Assembly (NCBI GenBank): GCA_017473165.1
Contig: JAFUNA010000009.1
Coordinates: 1-61,925, forward strand
Source: Clostridia bacterium
GTDB taxonomy: Bacteria; Bacillota; Clostridia; Oscillospirales; Acutalibacteraceae
Direction: 5' to 3'
Length of the DNA stretch: 61,925 bases
Below the pieces are notes generated by a model, which was not told where the DNA came from, searched no databases, and saw only the letters and a list, made by a program, of their open reading frames with translations. Shown here in pieces: positions 8,967 to 18,988 of this stretch (within the stretch, counting starts at the first letter, position 1; each line of letters opens with the position of its first letter). The translations under genes were made by a program, and so were the position numbers.

Positions 8967-9335
8967 GTGATACAGCAGCAGAGTTACCTCAAGGTTGCCG
9001 ACAACACCGGCGCGAAGGAAATTATGTGCATTCGCGTTCTCGGCGGTTCCGGCAGGAGGTATGCCAATATTGGCGACGTCGTTGTTGCTTCTGTTAAAAA
9101 GGCAACACCCGGTGGCGTAGTAAAAAAAGGCGATGTTGTAAAAGCGGTAGTAGTACGCACCGCAAGCGGCCTTCGCCGTGAGGACGGAACTTACATTCGC
9201 TTCGATGAGAATGCAGCCGTCATCATTAAGGAAGACAAGAACCCCAGAGGTACACGTATCTTTGGACCAGTAGCAAGAGAGCTTCGTGAAAAGGATTACA
9301 CAAAGATTCTTTCACTTGCTCCTGAAGTACTTTAA
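8967..9335 (+). CDS. rplN: 50S ribosomal protein L14
   Basis: A 122-residue uL14 protein opening [20 protein letters not shown]. The start is GTG at 8967, set by TAAGGAGG just upstream and by the normal family length. It forms an intersubunit bridge to 16S rRNA and is the docking site of the silencing factor RsfS. Confidence 0.97.
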   Translation: MIQQQSYLKVADNTGAKEIMCIRVLGGSGRRYANIGDVVVASVKKATPGGVVKKGDVVKAVVVRTASGLRREDGTYIRFDENAAVIIKEDKNPRGTRIFGPVARELREKDYTKILSLAPEVL

Positions 9336-9346
9336 TCGGAGGTGCT

Positions 9347-9670
9347 ATGAAGATGCATGTTAAAAAAGGCGATGAAGTAGTAGTAATCAACGGTAAGTAC
9401 AGAGGCAAGAGAGGCAAGGTTATGGAAGTAAGCCCTTCAGAAGGTAAGGTTATCGTTGAAGGCGTTAACATCGTAACCAAGCACGTTAAGCCCCGCAAGA
9501 TGGGTGAGCCCGGCGGCCTTATCAAGGCTGAAAGTGCTCTTTACGCTGACAAGGTTCAGCTCATCTGCCCCAAGTGCGGTCAGCCCACAAGAGTTGGCCA
9601 CAAGATCAACGCAAAAGGCAAGAAGGTTCGCACTTGCAAGAAGAGCGGCTGCCTTGCAGAGTTTGAATAA
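9347..9670 (+). CDS. rplX: 50S ribosomal protein L24 with cysteine-pair C-terminus
   Basis: A 107-residue uL24 protein with a KOW motif ([21 protein letters not shown], in part). The C-terminal half has CPKCG (about residues 76-80) and, further on, C...C within RTCKKSGC, a layout that could bind zinc. L24 starts 50S assembly at the 5' end of 23S rRNA. The possible zinc site is my reading and E. coli L24 lacks it. Confidence 0.96.
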   Translation: MKMHVKKGDEVVVINGKYRGKRGKVMEVSPSEGKVIVEGVNIVTKHVKPRKMGEPGGLIKAESALYADKVQLICPKCGQPTRVGHKINAKGKKVRTCKKSGCLAEFE

Positions 9671-9688
9671 TAAGGGAGGACATAACAA

Positions 9689-10231
9689 ATGGCAGCAAGA
9701 TTAAAAGAAATGTATGTCAATGATGTTGCACCTGCTCTTATGAAGAAGTTTGAATATAAGAGTGTTATGCAGATCCCGAAGCTCGAGAAGATTGTTATCA
9801 ACGTTGGCTGCGGCGAAGCAATTACCAACTCAAAGGCAATTGACGCTGTTGTTTCAGACCTTAAGCAGATTACAGGTCAGACTCCTGTAAAGTGCAAGGC
9901 AAAGAAGTCAGTTGCTAACTTCAAGCTCCGTGAAGGCATGATTATCGGTGCAAAGGTTACACTCAGAGGCGACAGAATGTATGAGTTTATCGACAGACTC
10001 TTCAACCTCGCTCTCCCCAGAGTTCGTGACTTCAGAGGCATTAACCCCAACTCATTCGACGGAAGAGGCAACTATTCCATGGGTATCAAGGAACAGCTCA
10101 TCTTCCCCGAAATCGATTACGATAAGATTGACAAAGTAAGAGGTATGGACATCTGCTTTGTTACAACAGCTAATACTGACGAAGAAGCTCGTGAACTTCT
10201 CACTCTCATGGGCGCTCCGTTCTCAAGATAA
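9689..10231 (+). CDS. rplE: 50S ribosomal protein L5
   Basis: A 180-residue uL5 protein with [19 protein letters not shown] and [20 protein letters not shown]. It binds 5S rRNA with L18 and forms the central protuberance. The start follows AAGGGAGG. Confidence 0.97.
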   Translation: MAARLKEMYVNDVAPALMKKFEYKSVMQIPKLEKIVINVGCGEAITNSKAIDAVVSDLKQITGQTPVKCKAKKSVANFKLREGMIIGAKVTLRGDRMYEFIDRLFNLALPRVRDFRGINPNSFDGRGNYSMGIKEQLIFPEIDYDKIDKVRGMDICFVTTANTDEEARELLTLMGAPFSR

Positions 10232-10243
10232 GGAGGGATTACC

Positions 10244-10429
10244 GTGGCAAAGACATCAATGAAGGTTAAGCAGGCTCGCCCTGCAAAGTACAGCACAAGA
10301 GCGTACAACAGATGTAAGATCTGCGGAAGACCCCATGCTTATCTTCGCAAGTACGGCGTTTGCCGTATCTGCTTCAGAGAGCTGGCACACGCAGGTCAGA
10401 TTCCCGGCGTTAAGAAAGCAAGTTGGTAA
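10244..10429 (+). CDS. rpsN: 30S ribosomal protein S14 type Z
   Basis: A 61-residue uS14 of the short zinc-binding type. CKICG and CRIC form a four-cysteine zinc site, as in B. subtilis RpsN and unlike the long, zinc-free E. coli form. The start is GTG (10244) after AAGGAGGG. It belongs to the 30S head. Confidence 0.96.
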   Translation: MAKTSMKVKQARPAKYSTRAYNRCKICGRPHAYLRKYGVCRICFRELAHAGQIPGVKKASW

Positions 10430-10457
10430 TTGAGCAATTGCAAAGGAGGTAAACAGT

Positions 10458-10856
10458 ATGCAGATTACTGATTCCATCGCTGATATGCTCACCCGTATCC
10501 GCAATGCGAATGCGGCTAAGCACGACACAGTGAAGGTTCCCGCATCTAACATGAAGAAAGCGATTGCTCAGATTCTTCTTGATGAGGGATATATTAAAAG
10601 CTTTAAAGTTGAGGACGACGGTAAGCAGGGCATGATTGAAATTGCTCTCAAGTACGGTCCCAACAAGTCTCAGGTAATCACCGGTCTTCGCAGAGTTTCA
10701 AAGCCCGGTCTGAGAATTTACACAAATTGTGAGGATATGCCCAGAGTTATGAAGGGCATCGGCATTGCCATCCTCTCAACATCAAAAGGCGTTATGACTG
10801 ACAAGGACGCACGCAAGGCCAACGTTGGCGGCGAAGTTCTTGCATTTATCTGGTAA
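10458..10856 (+). CDS. rpsH: 30S ribosomal protein S8
   Basis: A 132-residue uS8 protein opening [17 protein letters not shown] and ending GEVLAFIW, the conserved tail. It organises the 16S central domain. In E. coli it represses the spc operon by binding mRNA near rplE. I did not find a clear copy of that site by eye. Confidence 0.97.
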   Translation: MQITDSIADMLTRIRNANAAKHDTVKVPASNMKKAIAQILLDEGYIKSFKVEDDGKQGMIEIALKYGPNKSQVITGLRRVSKPGLRIYTNCEDMPRVMKGIGIAILSTSKGVMTDKDARKANVGGEVLAFIW

Positions 10857-10869
10857 GGAGGTGCCGTAA

Positions 10870-11415
10870 ATGTCACGTATAGGTAAGAAACCTATTGTTA
10901 TCCCCGCAGGCGTGGATGTGAAGCTTGACGGCACAAAAATTACCGTTAAAGGCCCCAAGGGCACTCTCGAAAGAGAGCTTCATCCCAGCATGATCGTTGA
11001 AATGGAAGGCAACGAAATCAACGTTAGCCGTCCCAACGACAACAAAGAAAACAGATCGCTCCACGGTCTTACAAGAACACTCATCAACAACATGGTAACA
11101 GGCGTTAACGAAACCTTCAAGAAGGAACTCGAAGTTAACGGTATCGGTTACCGTTGCGAAGTTAAGGGTCAGGTACTTACCCTCAAGATCGGTTATTCAC
11201 ACGACGTTGTTATGACCGCTCCCGAAGGCGTAACAGTTGAAGTTCCCAACCCCAACAAGATCATCATTTCAGGTCCCGACAAGCAGAAGGTCGGACAGTT
11301 TGCCGCAAACGTTCGTGAGAAGAGACCTCCCGAACCCTACAAGGGCAAGGGCATCAAGTATGCTGACGAACACATCCGCCGCAAGGAAGGTAAAGCCGGT
11401 AAGGGCGGCAAATAA
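10870..11415 (+). CDS. rplF: 50S ribosomal protein L6
   Basis: A 181-residue uL6 protein with [16 protein letters not shown] and the conserved [24 protein letters not shown]-terminal stretch (given in part). It lies near the GTPase centre where EF-Tu and EF-G act. It is followed by a 54-nt gap with a perfect 16-bp palindrome. Confidence 0.97.
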   Translation: MSRIGKKPIVIPAGVDVKLDGTKITVKGPKGTLERELHPSMIVEMEGNEINVSRPNDNKENRSLHGLTRTLINNMVTGVNETFKKELEVNGIGYRCEVKGQVLTLKIGYSHDVVMTAPEGVTVEVPNPNKIIISGPDKQKVGQFAANVREKRPPEPYKGKGIKYADEHIRRKEGKAGKGGK

Positions 11416-11420
11416 GCATC

Positions 11421-11436
11421 TGCAGTTTAAACTGCA
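11421..11436. repeat. Perfect 16-bp palindrome between rplF and rplR
   Basis: TGCAGTTTAAACTGCA is fully self-complementary and lies in the only unusually long gap of this part of the cluster. No T-tract follows, so it is not a terminator. It could be an RNA processing hairpin or a protein site. Confidence 0.55.
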
Positions 11437-11469
11437 AGCTGCTTAAGTCTTATTAAGGAGTGAAAAATT

Positions 11470-11829
11470 ATGGTTAACAGACCGGACAGCAATAAGGCCA
11501 GACAGACTCGCCATAAGAGAGTCCGTGCCAAGATTTCCGGCACAGCTGAATGTCCTCGCCTTAATGTATTCCGCTCCCTCCAGAATATCTACGCTCAGTT
11601 AATAGACGACGTTAAGGGTGAAACCCTTGTGTCCGCATCAACTGTAGAGAAGGATTTCGTGGAATACGGCGGAAACAAGTCCGCTGCTCACAAAGTGGGC
11701 GAATTATTGGCAAAACGTGCCGCTGAAAAAGGCATCGAAAACTGCGTTTTCGACCGTGGCGGCTATATCTATCACGGCCGTGTTAAAGAGCTGGCCGACG
11801 GCGCCCGTGAGGGTGGCCTCAAGTTCTAA
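11470..11829 (+). CDS. rplR: 50S ribosomal protein L18
   Basis: A 119-residue uL18 protein with [20 protein letters not shown] and the C-terminal [24 protein letters not shown] (in part). It binds 5S rRNA with L5. The ATG follows TAAGGAG. Confidence 0.97.
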   Translation: MVNRPDSNKARQTRHKRVRAKISGTAECPRLNVFRSLQNIYAQLIDDVKGETLVSASTVEKDFVEYGGNKSAAHKVGELLAKRAAEKGIENCVFDRGGYIYHGRVKELADGAREGGLKF

Positions 11830-11846
11830 GAAGGGGAGGAATACTT

Positions 11847-12347
11847 TTGGCTAAGATTGATGCATCGGCATATGAGCTCACAGAGCGCGTAGTAGCCATT
11901 AACCGTGTTTCCAAAACCGTAAAGGGCGGTCGTATCTTTAAGTTTGCGGCTATCGTCGTAGTCGGTGACGGCAACGGCATTATCGGTTTCGGACTTGGCA
12001 AGTCGGGCGAAGTTCCCGACGCTATCCGCAAGGGTATCGAAGATGCTAAAAAGAACCTCATGAAGGTTTCACTTAAGGGAACAACAATTCCCCACGAAAT
12101 TCAGGGCAAGTTCGGCGCAGGCGTAGTTCTTCTTAAGCCCGCCGCACCCGGTACCGGCGTTATCGCAGGCGGCCCCGTTCGTGCTGTTGTTGAAACAGTA
12201 GGTATCAAGGATATCCGTGCAAAGGCTCTTCGTTCAAACAATCCCTGCAACGTAGTAAGAGCTACTATCGACGGACTTTCAAAGCTTCGTAACGTAGAAG
12301 AAGTTGCTGCTATCCGCGGCAAGTCTGCAAAAGAAATTTTAGGTTAA
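11847..12347 (+). CDS. rpsE: 30S ribosomal protein S5
   Basis: A 166-residue uS5 protein with [20 protein letters not shown] and the later [16 protein letters not shown] motif. The start is TTG at 11847, placed by AAGGGGAGGA eight bases ahead. No in-frame ATG fits the N-terminus. S5 works in translational accuracy at the mRNA entry site. Confidence 0.96.
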   Translation: MAKIDASAYELTERVVAINRVSKTVKGGRIFKFAAIVVVGDGNGIIGFGLGKSGEVPDAIRKGIEDAKKNLMKVSLKGTTIPHEIQGKFGAGVVLLKPAAPGTGVIAGGPVRAVVETVGIKDIRAKALRSNNPCNVVRATIDGLSKLRNVEEVAAIRGKSAKEILG

Positions 12348-12361
12348 GGAGGGCGGAAAAA

Positions 12362-12559
12362 ATGGCAGATATTCAGGTAAAGCTCGTTAAGAGCCTTATT
12401 GGAAGCACCAAGCCCCAGATTGCTACCGCCCGTGCTCTTGGTCTTCATAAAATCGGCGACGTAACAGTTCAGCCCGACAACGCTGCAACACAGGGTAAGG
12501 TAAGAAAGCTTGCTCACCTTGTAGAAGTCAGCGAAGCCAAGCAAGGAGGTGCAAACTAA
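12362..12559 (+). CDS. rpmD: 50S ribosomal protein L30
   Basis: A 65-residue uL30 protein of the short bacterial type ([30 protein letters not shown]). It binds 23S rRNA on the 50S surface. Its stop shares a base with the rplO start (TAATG). Confidence 0.95.
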   Translation: MADIQVKLVKSLIGSTKPQIATARALGLHKIGDVTVQPDNAATQGKVRKLAHLVEVSEAKQGGAN

Positions 12560-13002
12560 TGAAGTTGCACGATCTCTCACCCGCTGCAGGCTCAACTAAA
12601 GAGCGCAAGCGTATCGGCCGCGGCCCCGCATCAGGTCAGGGCAAAACAGCCGGTAAGGGTCATAAAGGTCAGAAGGCACGTGCAGGCAGAGGTATGCGTG
12701 CCGGCTTTGAAGGCGGTCAGATGCCCCTTCAGAGAAGAATCCCCAAGAGAGGATTCAACAACATCTTTGCAACAGAGATGGCAATTACAAACATTGCTAC
12801 TCTTGATAAGTATTTCGAAGACGGTGCAACCGTAACAATCGATGCTCTTATTGAGAAAGGCATTATTAAAAAGACTTTGGACGGCGTCAAGATTTTGGGT
12901 AATGGCGAAATTTCGAAGAAGCTCACCGTTCAGGCAAATGCTTTTTCAGATAGCGCAAAATCAAAGATCGAAGCTGCCGGAGGAAAGGCAGAGGTGATCT
13001 AA
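12559..13002 (+). CDS. rplO: 50S ribosomal protein L15
   Basis: A 147-residue uL15 protein with a basic glycine-rich N-terminus ([20 protein letters not shown]) and [12 protein letters not shown]. It is a late 50S assembly protein. It ends one base before the secY GTG, linking ribosome and translocon synthesis. Confidence 0.96.
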   Translation: MKLHDLSPAAGSTKERKRIGRGPASGQGKTAGKGHKGQKARAGRGMRAGFEGGQMPLQRRIPKRGFNNIFATEMAITNIATLDKYFEDGATVTIDALIEKGIIKKTLDGVKILGNGEISKKLTVQANAFSDSAKSKIEAAGGKAEVI

Positions 13003-13003
13003 C

Positions 13004-14362
13004 GTGCTCCAAACAATCGTTAATGCTTGGAAAATCGCCGACCTGAGAAAAAAGATGATCTTCACAGCTCTCATCGTTCTGATTTTCAGAATCGGTTCGG
13101 CAATCCCCGTTCCTTTCACAAACATTGGCGCTGAAGGCATTATCGCTGACCCCAATGCAGGAACATTTATGAACTACTTGAGCATGATGACAGGTGATGC
13201 GTTCAACTACGGAACAATTTTCGCAATGTCCATCACCCCCTACATCAACAGCTCAATTATCATGCAGCTGCTCGCAGTTGCAATTCCCGCCCTTGAAAGA
13301 CTTCAGAAGGAAGGCGAAGAAGGACGCAAGAAGATTGCTTCCATCACTCGTTTCGTAACCATCGCTCTCGGTCTTCTCCAGAGTACTGCTTACTACTTCT
13401 ATCTCAGAAGCCAGGGCTACATTGTCAAGGATGCTTCCGGCGCAAACTTCACAGGTTTCGCTGCAGTATTCCAGGCACTCGTTATCATTCTCTGCTTCAC
13501 AGCCGGTACAGCCCTTATCATGTGGCTCGGCGAGAGAATTAACGAAAAGGGTATCGGCAACGGTATTTCAATTATCCTCTTCGCCGGTATCGTTTCAAGA
13601 ATTCCCACTCTCTTTGCAACACTTTTCGGCAAGGATGCAGGCGGCTACTTCTGGAGAGGCGGCCCCTACTACTTCCTTTCACCCCTCGTTGCAATTATCC
13701 TCATCCTCATGATTGCTTTCATCGTATGGATGGATAACGCAGAGAGAAGAATTCCCGTGCAGTATGCCAAGAGAGTTGTCGGCAGAAAGATGTACGGCGG
13801 TCAGAGCACTCATATTCCCATCAAGGTTAATATGTCAGGCGTTATGCCCGTTATCTTCGCTTCCTCAATTCTTTCACTGCCTCCCACAATCAGAATGTTC
13901 ATCGATTCAAAGATTAAGGAAGACAGCGGCTGGGATAAATTCTTCGATATTTTCACAGCTGAACATTGGGTATACAGCATCATTTACTTTGTAATGATCA
14001 TTGCTTTTGCATATTTCTATGCAAGCATTCAGTACAACCCCATCGAGATGTCAAAGAACATCCGTGACAACGGTGGTTCAATCCCCGGCATCCGTCCCGG
14101 TGAACCTACCTCAAGATACATCGGCAAGATCCTCAACAGAATCACCCTTCTCGGTGCTCTTCTTCTCAGCGTTGTTGCTCTTTTCCCGATTATCTTCTCA
14201 CAGGTTACAACCTTCTTCCTCGATATGTGGCAGGAAGGTGCTTCAATGAACGTATCGCTCGGCGGTACATCAATCATCATTCTTGTCGGTGTTGCTCTTG
14301 AAACAGTCAAGCAGCTTGAAAGCCAGATGATGATGAGACACTACAAGGGCTTCCTTGATTAA
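13004..14362 (+). CDS. secY: Protein translocase subunit SecY
   Basis: A 452-residue, ten-helix membrane protein, the channel of the Sec translocon. It has FRIGSAIPVPF in helix 1, SSIIMQLLAVAIPALERLQKEGEEG, the cytoplasmic loop RRIPVQYAKRVVGRKMYGGQ, and RPGEPTSRYI near helix 10. The start is GTG at 13004, one base after rplO. The usual next gene, adk, is missing and map follows after 46 nt. Confidence 0.97.
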   Translation: MLQTIVNAWKIADLRKKMIFTALIVLIFRIGSAIPVPFTNIGAEGIIADPNAGTFMNYLSMMTGDAFNYGTIFAMSITPYINSSIIMQLLAVAIPALERLQKEGEEGRKKIASITRFVTIALGLLQSTAYYFYLRSQGYIVKDASGANFTGFAAVFQALVIILCFTAGTALIMWLGERINEKGIGNGISIILFAGIVSRIPTLFATLFGKDAGGYFWRGGPYYFLSPLVAIILILMIAFIVWMDNAERRIPVQYAKRVVGRKMYGGQSTHIPIKVNMSGVMPVIFASSILSLPPTIRMFIDSKIKEDSGWDKFFDIFTAEHWVYSIIYFVMIIAFAYFYASIQYNPIEMSKNIRDNGGSIPGIRPGEPTSRYIGKILNRITLLGALLLSVVALFPIIFSQVTTFFLDMWQEGASMNVSLGGTSIIILVGVALETVKQLESQMMMRHYKGFLD

Positions 14363-14408
14363 TAGGACCCTTAAGTAAGCAAAAGCTTACATTCTACGGA
14401 GGATTAGC

Positions 14409-15158
14409 ATGATAGTGCTCAAAACTACAAGAGAACTCAGCCTTATGAAAGAGGCGTGCGTTATCGCTGCAGGAGCATTAAAGGCAGCAGGTGAGGCGGT
14501 TGAGCCGGGAGTTTCCACGGCAGAGATAGACCGCATTGCCCTCGACTTCATCAAGAAGAGCGGAGCAATTCCGACCTTCAAGGGTTATAACGGTTATCCT
14601 GCTGCTGCATGCGTTTCCATAAACGATGAGGTCATTCACGGCATTCCGAACAAAAAGCGCATCATCAGAGCCGGCGATATCGTCAGCATCGATGTCGGCG
14701 CAACCTTCAACGGCTATGTCGGCGATAATGCCGCCACTTTTGCGGCGGGGGATATCTCTCCCGAAGCACAGCGGCTGTGCGACGTTACCAGAGAGAGCCT
14801 CTATGAAGGCATCAAGGCAGCTGTCGCAGGCGGCAGAATCGGTGATATCGGCTCAACAATCCAAAGGTATTGTGAGGAAAGAGGCTTTTCGGTGGTTCGC
14901 GATTTCACGGGCCACGGAGTCGGAAAGCAGATGCACGAAGACCCCAGCGTACCGAATTTCGGCACACCCGGACGAGGTGTGCGCCTGCTCCCCGGCATGA
15001 CAATTGCCATTGAGCCCATGATAAATCAGGGCGGTGCAGGCATCAGGCAGTTGCCTGACGGTTGGACTATCAAAACAAGGGACGGTTCGCTCTCTGCCCA
15101 CTTTGAGCATACGGTGGCCATAACAACAAACGGCCCCGTGATTCTCACGAAGATTTAA
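14409..15158 (+). CDS. map: Methionine aminopeptidase, type I
   Basis: A 249-residue MetAP type Ia that removes the initiator methionine from nascent chains. Metal ligands are visible: D in VSIDVGATFNGYVGDNA (both Asp), H in GHGVGKQMHEDP, E in AIEPM and E in HFEHTVAIT. It lies after secY as in other Bacillota, but without adk. AGGAGG-like CGGAGG precedes the ATG. Confidence 0.96.
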   Translation: MIVLKTTRELSLMKEACVIAAGALKAAGEAVEPGVSTAEIDRIALDFIKKSGAIPTFKGYNGYPAAACVSINDEVIHGIPNKKRIIRAGDIVSIDVGATFNGYVGDNAATFAAGDISPEAQRLCDVTRESLYEGIKAAVAGGRIGDIGSTIQRYCEERGFSVVRDFTGHGVGKQMHEDPSVPNFGTPGRGVRLLPGMTIAIEPMINQGGAGIRQLPDGWTIKTRDGSLSAHFEHTVAITTNGPVILTKI

Positions 15159-15168
15159 GGTGAGGAAA

Positions 15169-15423
15169 ATGCTTGAAAAAGGAACGGTAGTCAGGTCACT
15201 TGCGGGAAGAGATAAAGACAAGCTTCTGGCGGTTGTCGGAGGCAGCGAAAAGTCGGTTCTTCTCTGCGACGGAAAAGAGCGTCCCATTGACAGACCAAAA
15301 AGCAAAAATATTCGCCACGTTGAACCCCTCGGCTCATCCGTCACGGAAGCCGAAATGTCAACAAACAGGGCGTTAAAGAAAGCCCTCGGGCGATTAAATG
15401 CAGAAATAAACGGCAACACTTAG
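15169..15423 (+). CDS. KOW-domain RNA-binding protein (L14e-like)
   Basis: An 84-residue protein opening MLEKGTVVRSLAGRDKDKLL, a KOW/SH3-like fold of the group annotated as L14E/L6E/L27E-like in Bacillota, where it lies between map and infA as here. I chose ATG at 15169 because AAGGTGAGG sits at proper distance. An upstream GTG at 15160 would overlap that Shine-Dalgarno. Its exact role is unknown and a ribosome-associated function is inferred from fold and place. Confidence 0.85.
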   Translation: MLEKGTVVRSLAGRDKDKLLAVVGGSEKSVLLCDGKERPIDRPKSKNIRHVEPLGSSVTEAEMSTNRALKKALGRLNAEINGNT

Positions 15424-15432
15424 GAGGTTACT

Positions 15433-15785
<353 letters not shown>

Positions 15786-15828
15786 TCCCGACGTAAAACC
15801 AATGTTAATTTGGAGGTGCAACTGACAA

Positions 15829-16197
15829 ATGGCGCGTATATCAGGTGTTGACCTGCCCAGAGATAAGAGAGTAGAAATCGCTCTTACTTACATCTACGGC
15901 ATCGGTCCCAAAACTGCCAGCGACATTATCGCAGCAACCGGCGTTGATCCCGACCTTAGAGTTAAGGACATGACCGAAGACGACGTTTCAAAACTTCGTG
16001 AATATATCGAGCACAACCTTACTGTAGAAGGCGATCTTCGCAGAGAAACCGCATTCGACATCAAAAGACTTATCGAAATTGGATGCTACCGTGGCGTTCG
16101 TCACAGAAAGGGTCTCCCCGTAAGAGGTCAGAGATCAAAGACAAACGCTCGTACACGCAAGGGTCCCAAGAAGACCATTGCAAACAAGAAGAAGTAA
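15829..16197 (+). CDS. rpsM: 30S ribosomal protein S13
   Basis: A 122-residue uS13 protein with [20 protein letters not shown] and the [20 protein letters not shown] tail that contacts P-site tRNA. It bridges to the 50S via L5. TGGAGG precedes the ATG. Confidence 0.97.
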   Translation: MARISGVDLPRDKRVEIALTYIYGIGPKTASDIIAATGVDPDLRVKDMTEDDVSKLREYIEHNLTVEGDLRRETAFDIKRLIEIGCYRGVRHRKGLPVRGQRSKTNARTRKGPKKTIANKKK

Positions 16198-16213
16198 GAT
16201 TAGGAGGGATATC

Positions 16214-16615
16214 ATGGCTAAAGCAGCAAAAAAGACAACAGGTACCCGCAGACGCCGCGAGCGCAAGAATATTGAGCGCGGTGCAGCCCATATCCAATCC
16301 ACCTTTAACAACACTATCGTTACAATCACCGATACCCAGGGTAATGCTGTTTCATGGGCAAGTGCCGGTGAAATGGGCTTCCGCGGCTCCAAGAAATCAA
16401 CTCCCTTCGCAGCTCAGACTGCAGCTGAAACAGCAGCAAAGGCAGCTATCGAGCACGGCATGAAGACAGTTGAAGTTTACGTTAAGGGCCCCGGCCAGGG
16501 ACGTGAAGCGGCTATCAGAGCTTTACAGACAGCAGGTCTGGAAGTTAACATGATTAAGGATGTTACTCCCATTCCTCACAACGGATGCCGCCCGCCCAAG
16601 AGAAGGCGCGTGTAA
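16214..16615 (+). CDS. rpsK: 30S ribosomal protein S11
   Basis: A 133-residue uS11 protein with [20 protein letters not shown] and the C-terminal [15 protein letters not shown]. It lines the E-site mRNA path. An upstream in-frame ATG at 16178 lies inside rpsM. I chose 16214 because TAGGAGGG is correctly spaced and the protein then has family length. Confidence 0.96.
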   Translation: MAKAAKKTTGTRRRRERKNIERGAAHIQSTFNNTIVTITDTQGNAVSWASAGEMGFRGSKKSTPFAAQTAAETAAKAAIEHGMKTVEVYVKGPGQGREAAIRALQTAGLEVNMIKDVTPIPHNGCRPPKRRRV

Positions 16616-16643
16616 CCAGAATTATTTGGAGGTGTAACACAAT

Positions 16644-17270
16644 ATGGCAAGATATACCGGTGCGGTATGTAAACTGTGCCGCCGTGAAGGCAAGAAGCTT
16701 TACCTCAAGGGTGAGCGTTGCTACACCGGCAAGTGTGCTGTAGAGCGTAGAGCATATGCTCCCGGCCAGCACGGTCAGAGCCGCAAGAAGGCAACTGAAT
16801 ACGGTCTTCAGCTTCGCGCAAAGCAGCAGGCTAAGCGTTACTACGGTATTCAGGAAGGCCAGTTCTATAAGTATTTCCTTATGGCTGAACGCAAGCAGGG
16901 CGTAACAGGTGAAAACCTGCTCCGTATCTGCGAAAGCAGACTTGACAACGTTGTTTATCTTCTCGGCTGGGCTAACTCCAGAGCAGAAGCAAGACAGCTT
17001 GTTACTCACGGCCATTACAAAGTAAACGGTAAGAAGGTTAACATTCCTTCATACCTCATCAAAGCAGGCGACGAAATCGCTATCAAGGATAAGAGCAAGG
17101 AAAGCGACAAGATCAAGGCAACAGTTGAAGCAAATGCTTCCCGCCCTGTTCCCCAGTGGCTTGACCTCAATGCAGAAGCTCTCACAGCAAAGGTTCTTGC
17201 ACTGCCCACTCGTGAGCAGATCATGGTTCCCGTTGAAGAGCATCTCATCGTTGAGCTTTATTCTAAGTAA
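16644..17270 (+). CDS. rpsD: 30S ribosomal protein S4
   Basis: A 208-residue uS4 protein with N-terminal CKLCRREG and CYTGKC, the zinc-binding form, and the S4 RNA-binding domain ([20 protein letters not shown]). It starts 30S assembly and affects accuracy. In E. coli S4 represses the alpha operon; in B. subtilis its gene stands apart, while here it is inside the cluster. Confidence 0.97.
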   Translation: MARYTGAVCKLCRREGKKLYLKGERCYTGKCAVERRAYAPGQHGQSRKKATEYGLQLRAKQQAKRYYGIQEGQFYKYFLMAERKQGVTGENLLRICESRLDNVVYLLGWANSRAEARQLVTHGHYKVNGKKVNIPSYLIKAGDEIAIKDKSKESDKIKATVEANASRPVPQWLDLNAEALTAKVLALPTREQIMVPVEEHLIVELYSK

Positions 17271-17283
17271 TGCCTGCCTGATT

Positions 17284-17397
17284 TGCCTTGTTTTAAGGCA
17301 TTTCAGCAGCGGCGTTCGCCCGCAAAATTCGCTGTCAACAGCGTTATTGAATGCAATTTGAGCAGGATATTCCTGCCTGTTTTAAGGAGGGTTTTGA
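17284..17397 (+). promoter_or_regulatory. Hairpin-bearing spacer ahead of rpoA
   Basis: The 127-nt gap between rpsD and rpoA is long for this cluster. It has TGCCTT/AAGGCA (17284-17300) and GCAGGA/TCCTGC (17362-17376), the second close to the rpoA Shine-Dalgarno TTAAGGAGG. Neither has a U-tract. They could tune rpoA translation or mark an RNA processing point. Confidence 0.35.
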
Positions 17398-18348
17398 ATG
17401 ATTGGTATCGAAAAGCCCAGAATTGATACTGCCGAAATTTCCGAAGACGGAAAATACGGAAGATTTGTTGTTGAACCCCTCGAAAGAGGCTACGGAACAA
17501 CTTTGGGCAACAGCCTGAGAAGAGTTCTTCTTTCTTCTCTTCCCGGCTACGCGATAACCTCCGTTAAGATTGACGGAATTCTTCATGAATTCAGCACCAT
17601 CCCCGGAGTTAAGGAAGATGTAACCGAGATTGTTCTCAATCTCAAGAACGTTATCCTCAAAATTCACGGTGACGGTCCCAAAACAATCTATATCGACGCT
17701 AACGGTGATGATGAAATCACCGCCGGCAGCATCAAGACCGATTCAGAGGTTGAAATTCTCAACCCCGAGCTTCACATCGCAACTCTCAACTCCGACGCAC
17801 ACGTCAGCATGGAGCTGACCTGTGACAAGGGCAGAGGTTATGTTTCTGCAGACAGAAACAAGCAGATGATGCAGCCCATTATCGGCGTTATTGCAATTGA
17901 CTCAATCTATACACCCGTATTAAAGGTTAACTACACAGTCGAAAATACCCGTGTAGGCCAGATTACCGACTACGATAAGCTGACTCTCGAGGTATGGACA
18001 AACGGAACCATCAACGCTATGGAAGCCGTTTCTCTCGGCGCCAAGATCCTCAACGAGCACCTCAACCTCTTCGGTGACCTCTCAGGCGAGGCATATGACA
18101 CAGAGGTTATGGTCGTAAAGAGCGACAATGGCAAAGAAAAAGTCCTTGAGATGACCATTGAGGAACTTGACCTTTCTGTTCGTTCCTTTAACTGCTTGAA
18201 GAGAGCACAGATCAATACGGTTGAAGATTTGACCAACAGAACCGAGGAAGACATGATGAAAGTCCGCAACCTCGGCAGAAAGTCCCTTGACGAAGTTGTT
18301 GCAAAGCTCAATTCGCTTGGCTTTGACCTTCGCAGGGATGAGGAATAA
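17398..18348 (+). CDS. rpoA: DNA-directed RNA polymerase subunit alpha
   Basis: A 316-residue protein. The N-terminal dimerisation domain has the typical [23 protein letters not shown] (in part). The C-terminal domain (about 245-310) with [17 protein letters not shown] and [15 protein letters not shown] contacts UP elements and activators. It is the scaffold for polymerase assembly. Overlapping the ribosomal genes is its standard place. Confidence 0.98.
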   Translation: MIGIEKPRIDTAEISEDGKYGRFVVEPLERGYGTTLGNSLRRVLLSSLPGYAITSVKIDGILHEFSTIPGVKEDVTEIVLNLKNVILKIHGDGPKTIYIDANGDDEITAGSIKTDSEVEILNPELHIATLNSDAHVSMELTCDKGRGYVSADRNKQMMQPIIGVIAIDSIYTPVLKVNYTVENTRVGQITDYDKLTLEVWTNGTINAMEAVSLGAKILNEHLNLFGDLSGEAYDTEVMVVKSDNGKEKVLEMTIEELDLSVRSFNCLKRAQINTVEDLTNRTEEDMMKVRNLGRKSLDEVVAKLNSLGFDLRRDEE

Positions 18349-18362
18349 GGAGTGTGAACTAA

Positions 18363-18704
18363 ATGCCCGGTACCAGAAAGCTTGGCAGAGCAAGTGACCA
18401 TCGTAAGTCAATGCTCAGAGGCCTTGTTACCTATCTGCTTGAAAACGGCAGAATCGAAACAACCGTTACAAGGGCTCAGGAAGTTCGCGCAATGGCTGAA
18501 AAAATGATCACCATTGCTAAGGACGACTCTCTCCACTCAAAGCGCAAGGTTCTTGCTTACGTTACAAAAGAAGACGTAGTTAAGAAGCTCTTTGACGAGA
18601 TTGCCCCCAAATATAAGGAAGTTAACGGCGGTTACTGCCGCATAATCAAGACAGGTCCCCGTAGAGGCGATGCTGCAGAAATGTGCATCATCGAGCTTGT
18701 CTGA
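18363..18704 (+). CDS. rplQ: 50S ribosomal protein L17
   Basis: A 113-residue bL17 protein opening [20 protein letters not shown], with [14 protein letters not shown]. It is the last gene of the cluster and is closed by a strong terminator. The ecfA1/ecfA2/ecfT and truA genes that often follow in Bacillota are not present. Confidence 0.97.
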   Translation: MPGTRKLGRASDHRKSMLRGLVTYLLENGRIETTVTRAQEVRAMAEKMITIAKDDSLHSKRKVLAYVTKEDVVKKLFDEIAPKYKEVNGGYCRIIKTGPRRGDAAEMCIIELV

Positions 18705-18728
18705 TTATAAGATAGCTTTATAAAAACG

Positions 18729-18766
18729 AACACCCTGCTCAAACCGAGCAGGGTGTTATTGTTTTA
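18729..18766 (+). terminator. Intrinsic terminator of the ribosomal protein cluster
   Basis: AACACCCTGCTC pairs with GAGCAGGGTGTT over a 5-nt loop, followed by ATTGTTTT, 25 nt after rplQ. Confidence 0.9.
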
Positions 18767-18792
18767 TGTAATTTAAAAATTTTTGTTTTGAT

Positions 18793-18909
18793 GTAGGGGA
18801 CGGTTTCCCGTCCCGCAAATTAACGGTTTTTCGGGCGACCACACAGGGTCGCCCCTACGGCATAAACGTACATTTGCGTGTAGGGCGGCTTGACCCAAGC
18901 CGCCGCAAC
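18793..18909. repeat. Three adjacent GTAGGG-family hairpins
   Basis: Three units lie in tandem: 18793-18815 (stem GGGACGG/CCGTCCC), 18833-18858 in opposite orientation (GGGCGACC/GGTCGCCC, ending CCTAC) and 18880-18909 (GGGCGGCTT/AAGCCGCC). All share the GTAGGG edge while stem sequences differ and remain paired. Confidence 0.7.
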
Positions 18910-18952
18910 AAATATAAAAGTAAGTAAGGTTCGATGCCTGTGTTGACTCATA

Positions 18953-18988
18953 TTAATTCCGAATTACGCATTCCGAATTCCGAATTAT
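18953..18988. repeat. AATTCGGAAT-type terminal repeat at the 3' end of the RsiV-like gene
   Basis: Three near-copies of AATTCCGAATT lie head to tail here. Relatives occur at 51883-51975, 54508-54620 and 61487-61515. The stop codon of the neighbouring gene lies at the edge of this repeat. Confidence 0.5.

Noticed and set aside
16178-16213. Upstream start for rpsK
   Set aside because: It lies inside rpsM and precedes the TAGGAGGG site, which must be the ribosome binding site.
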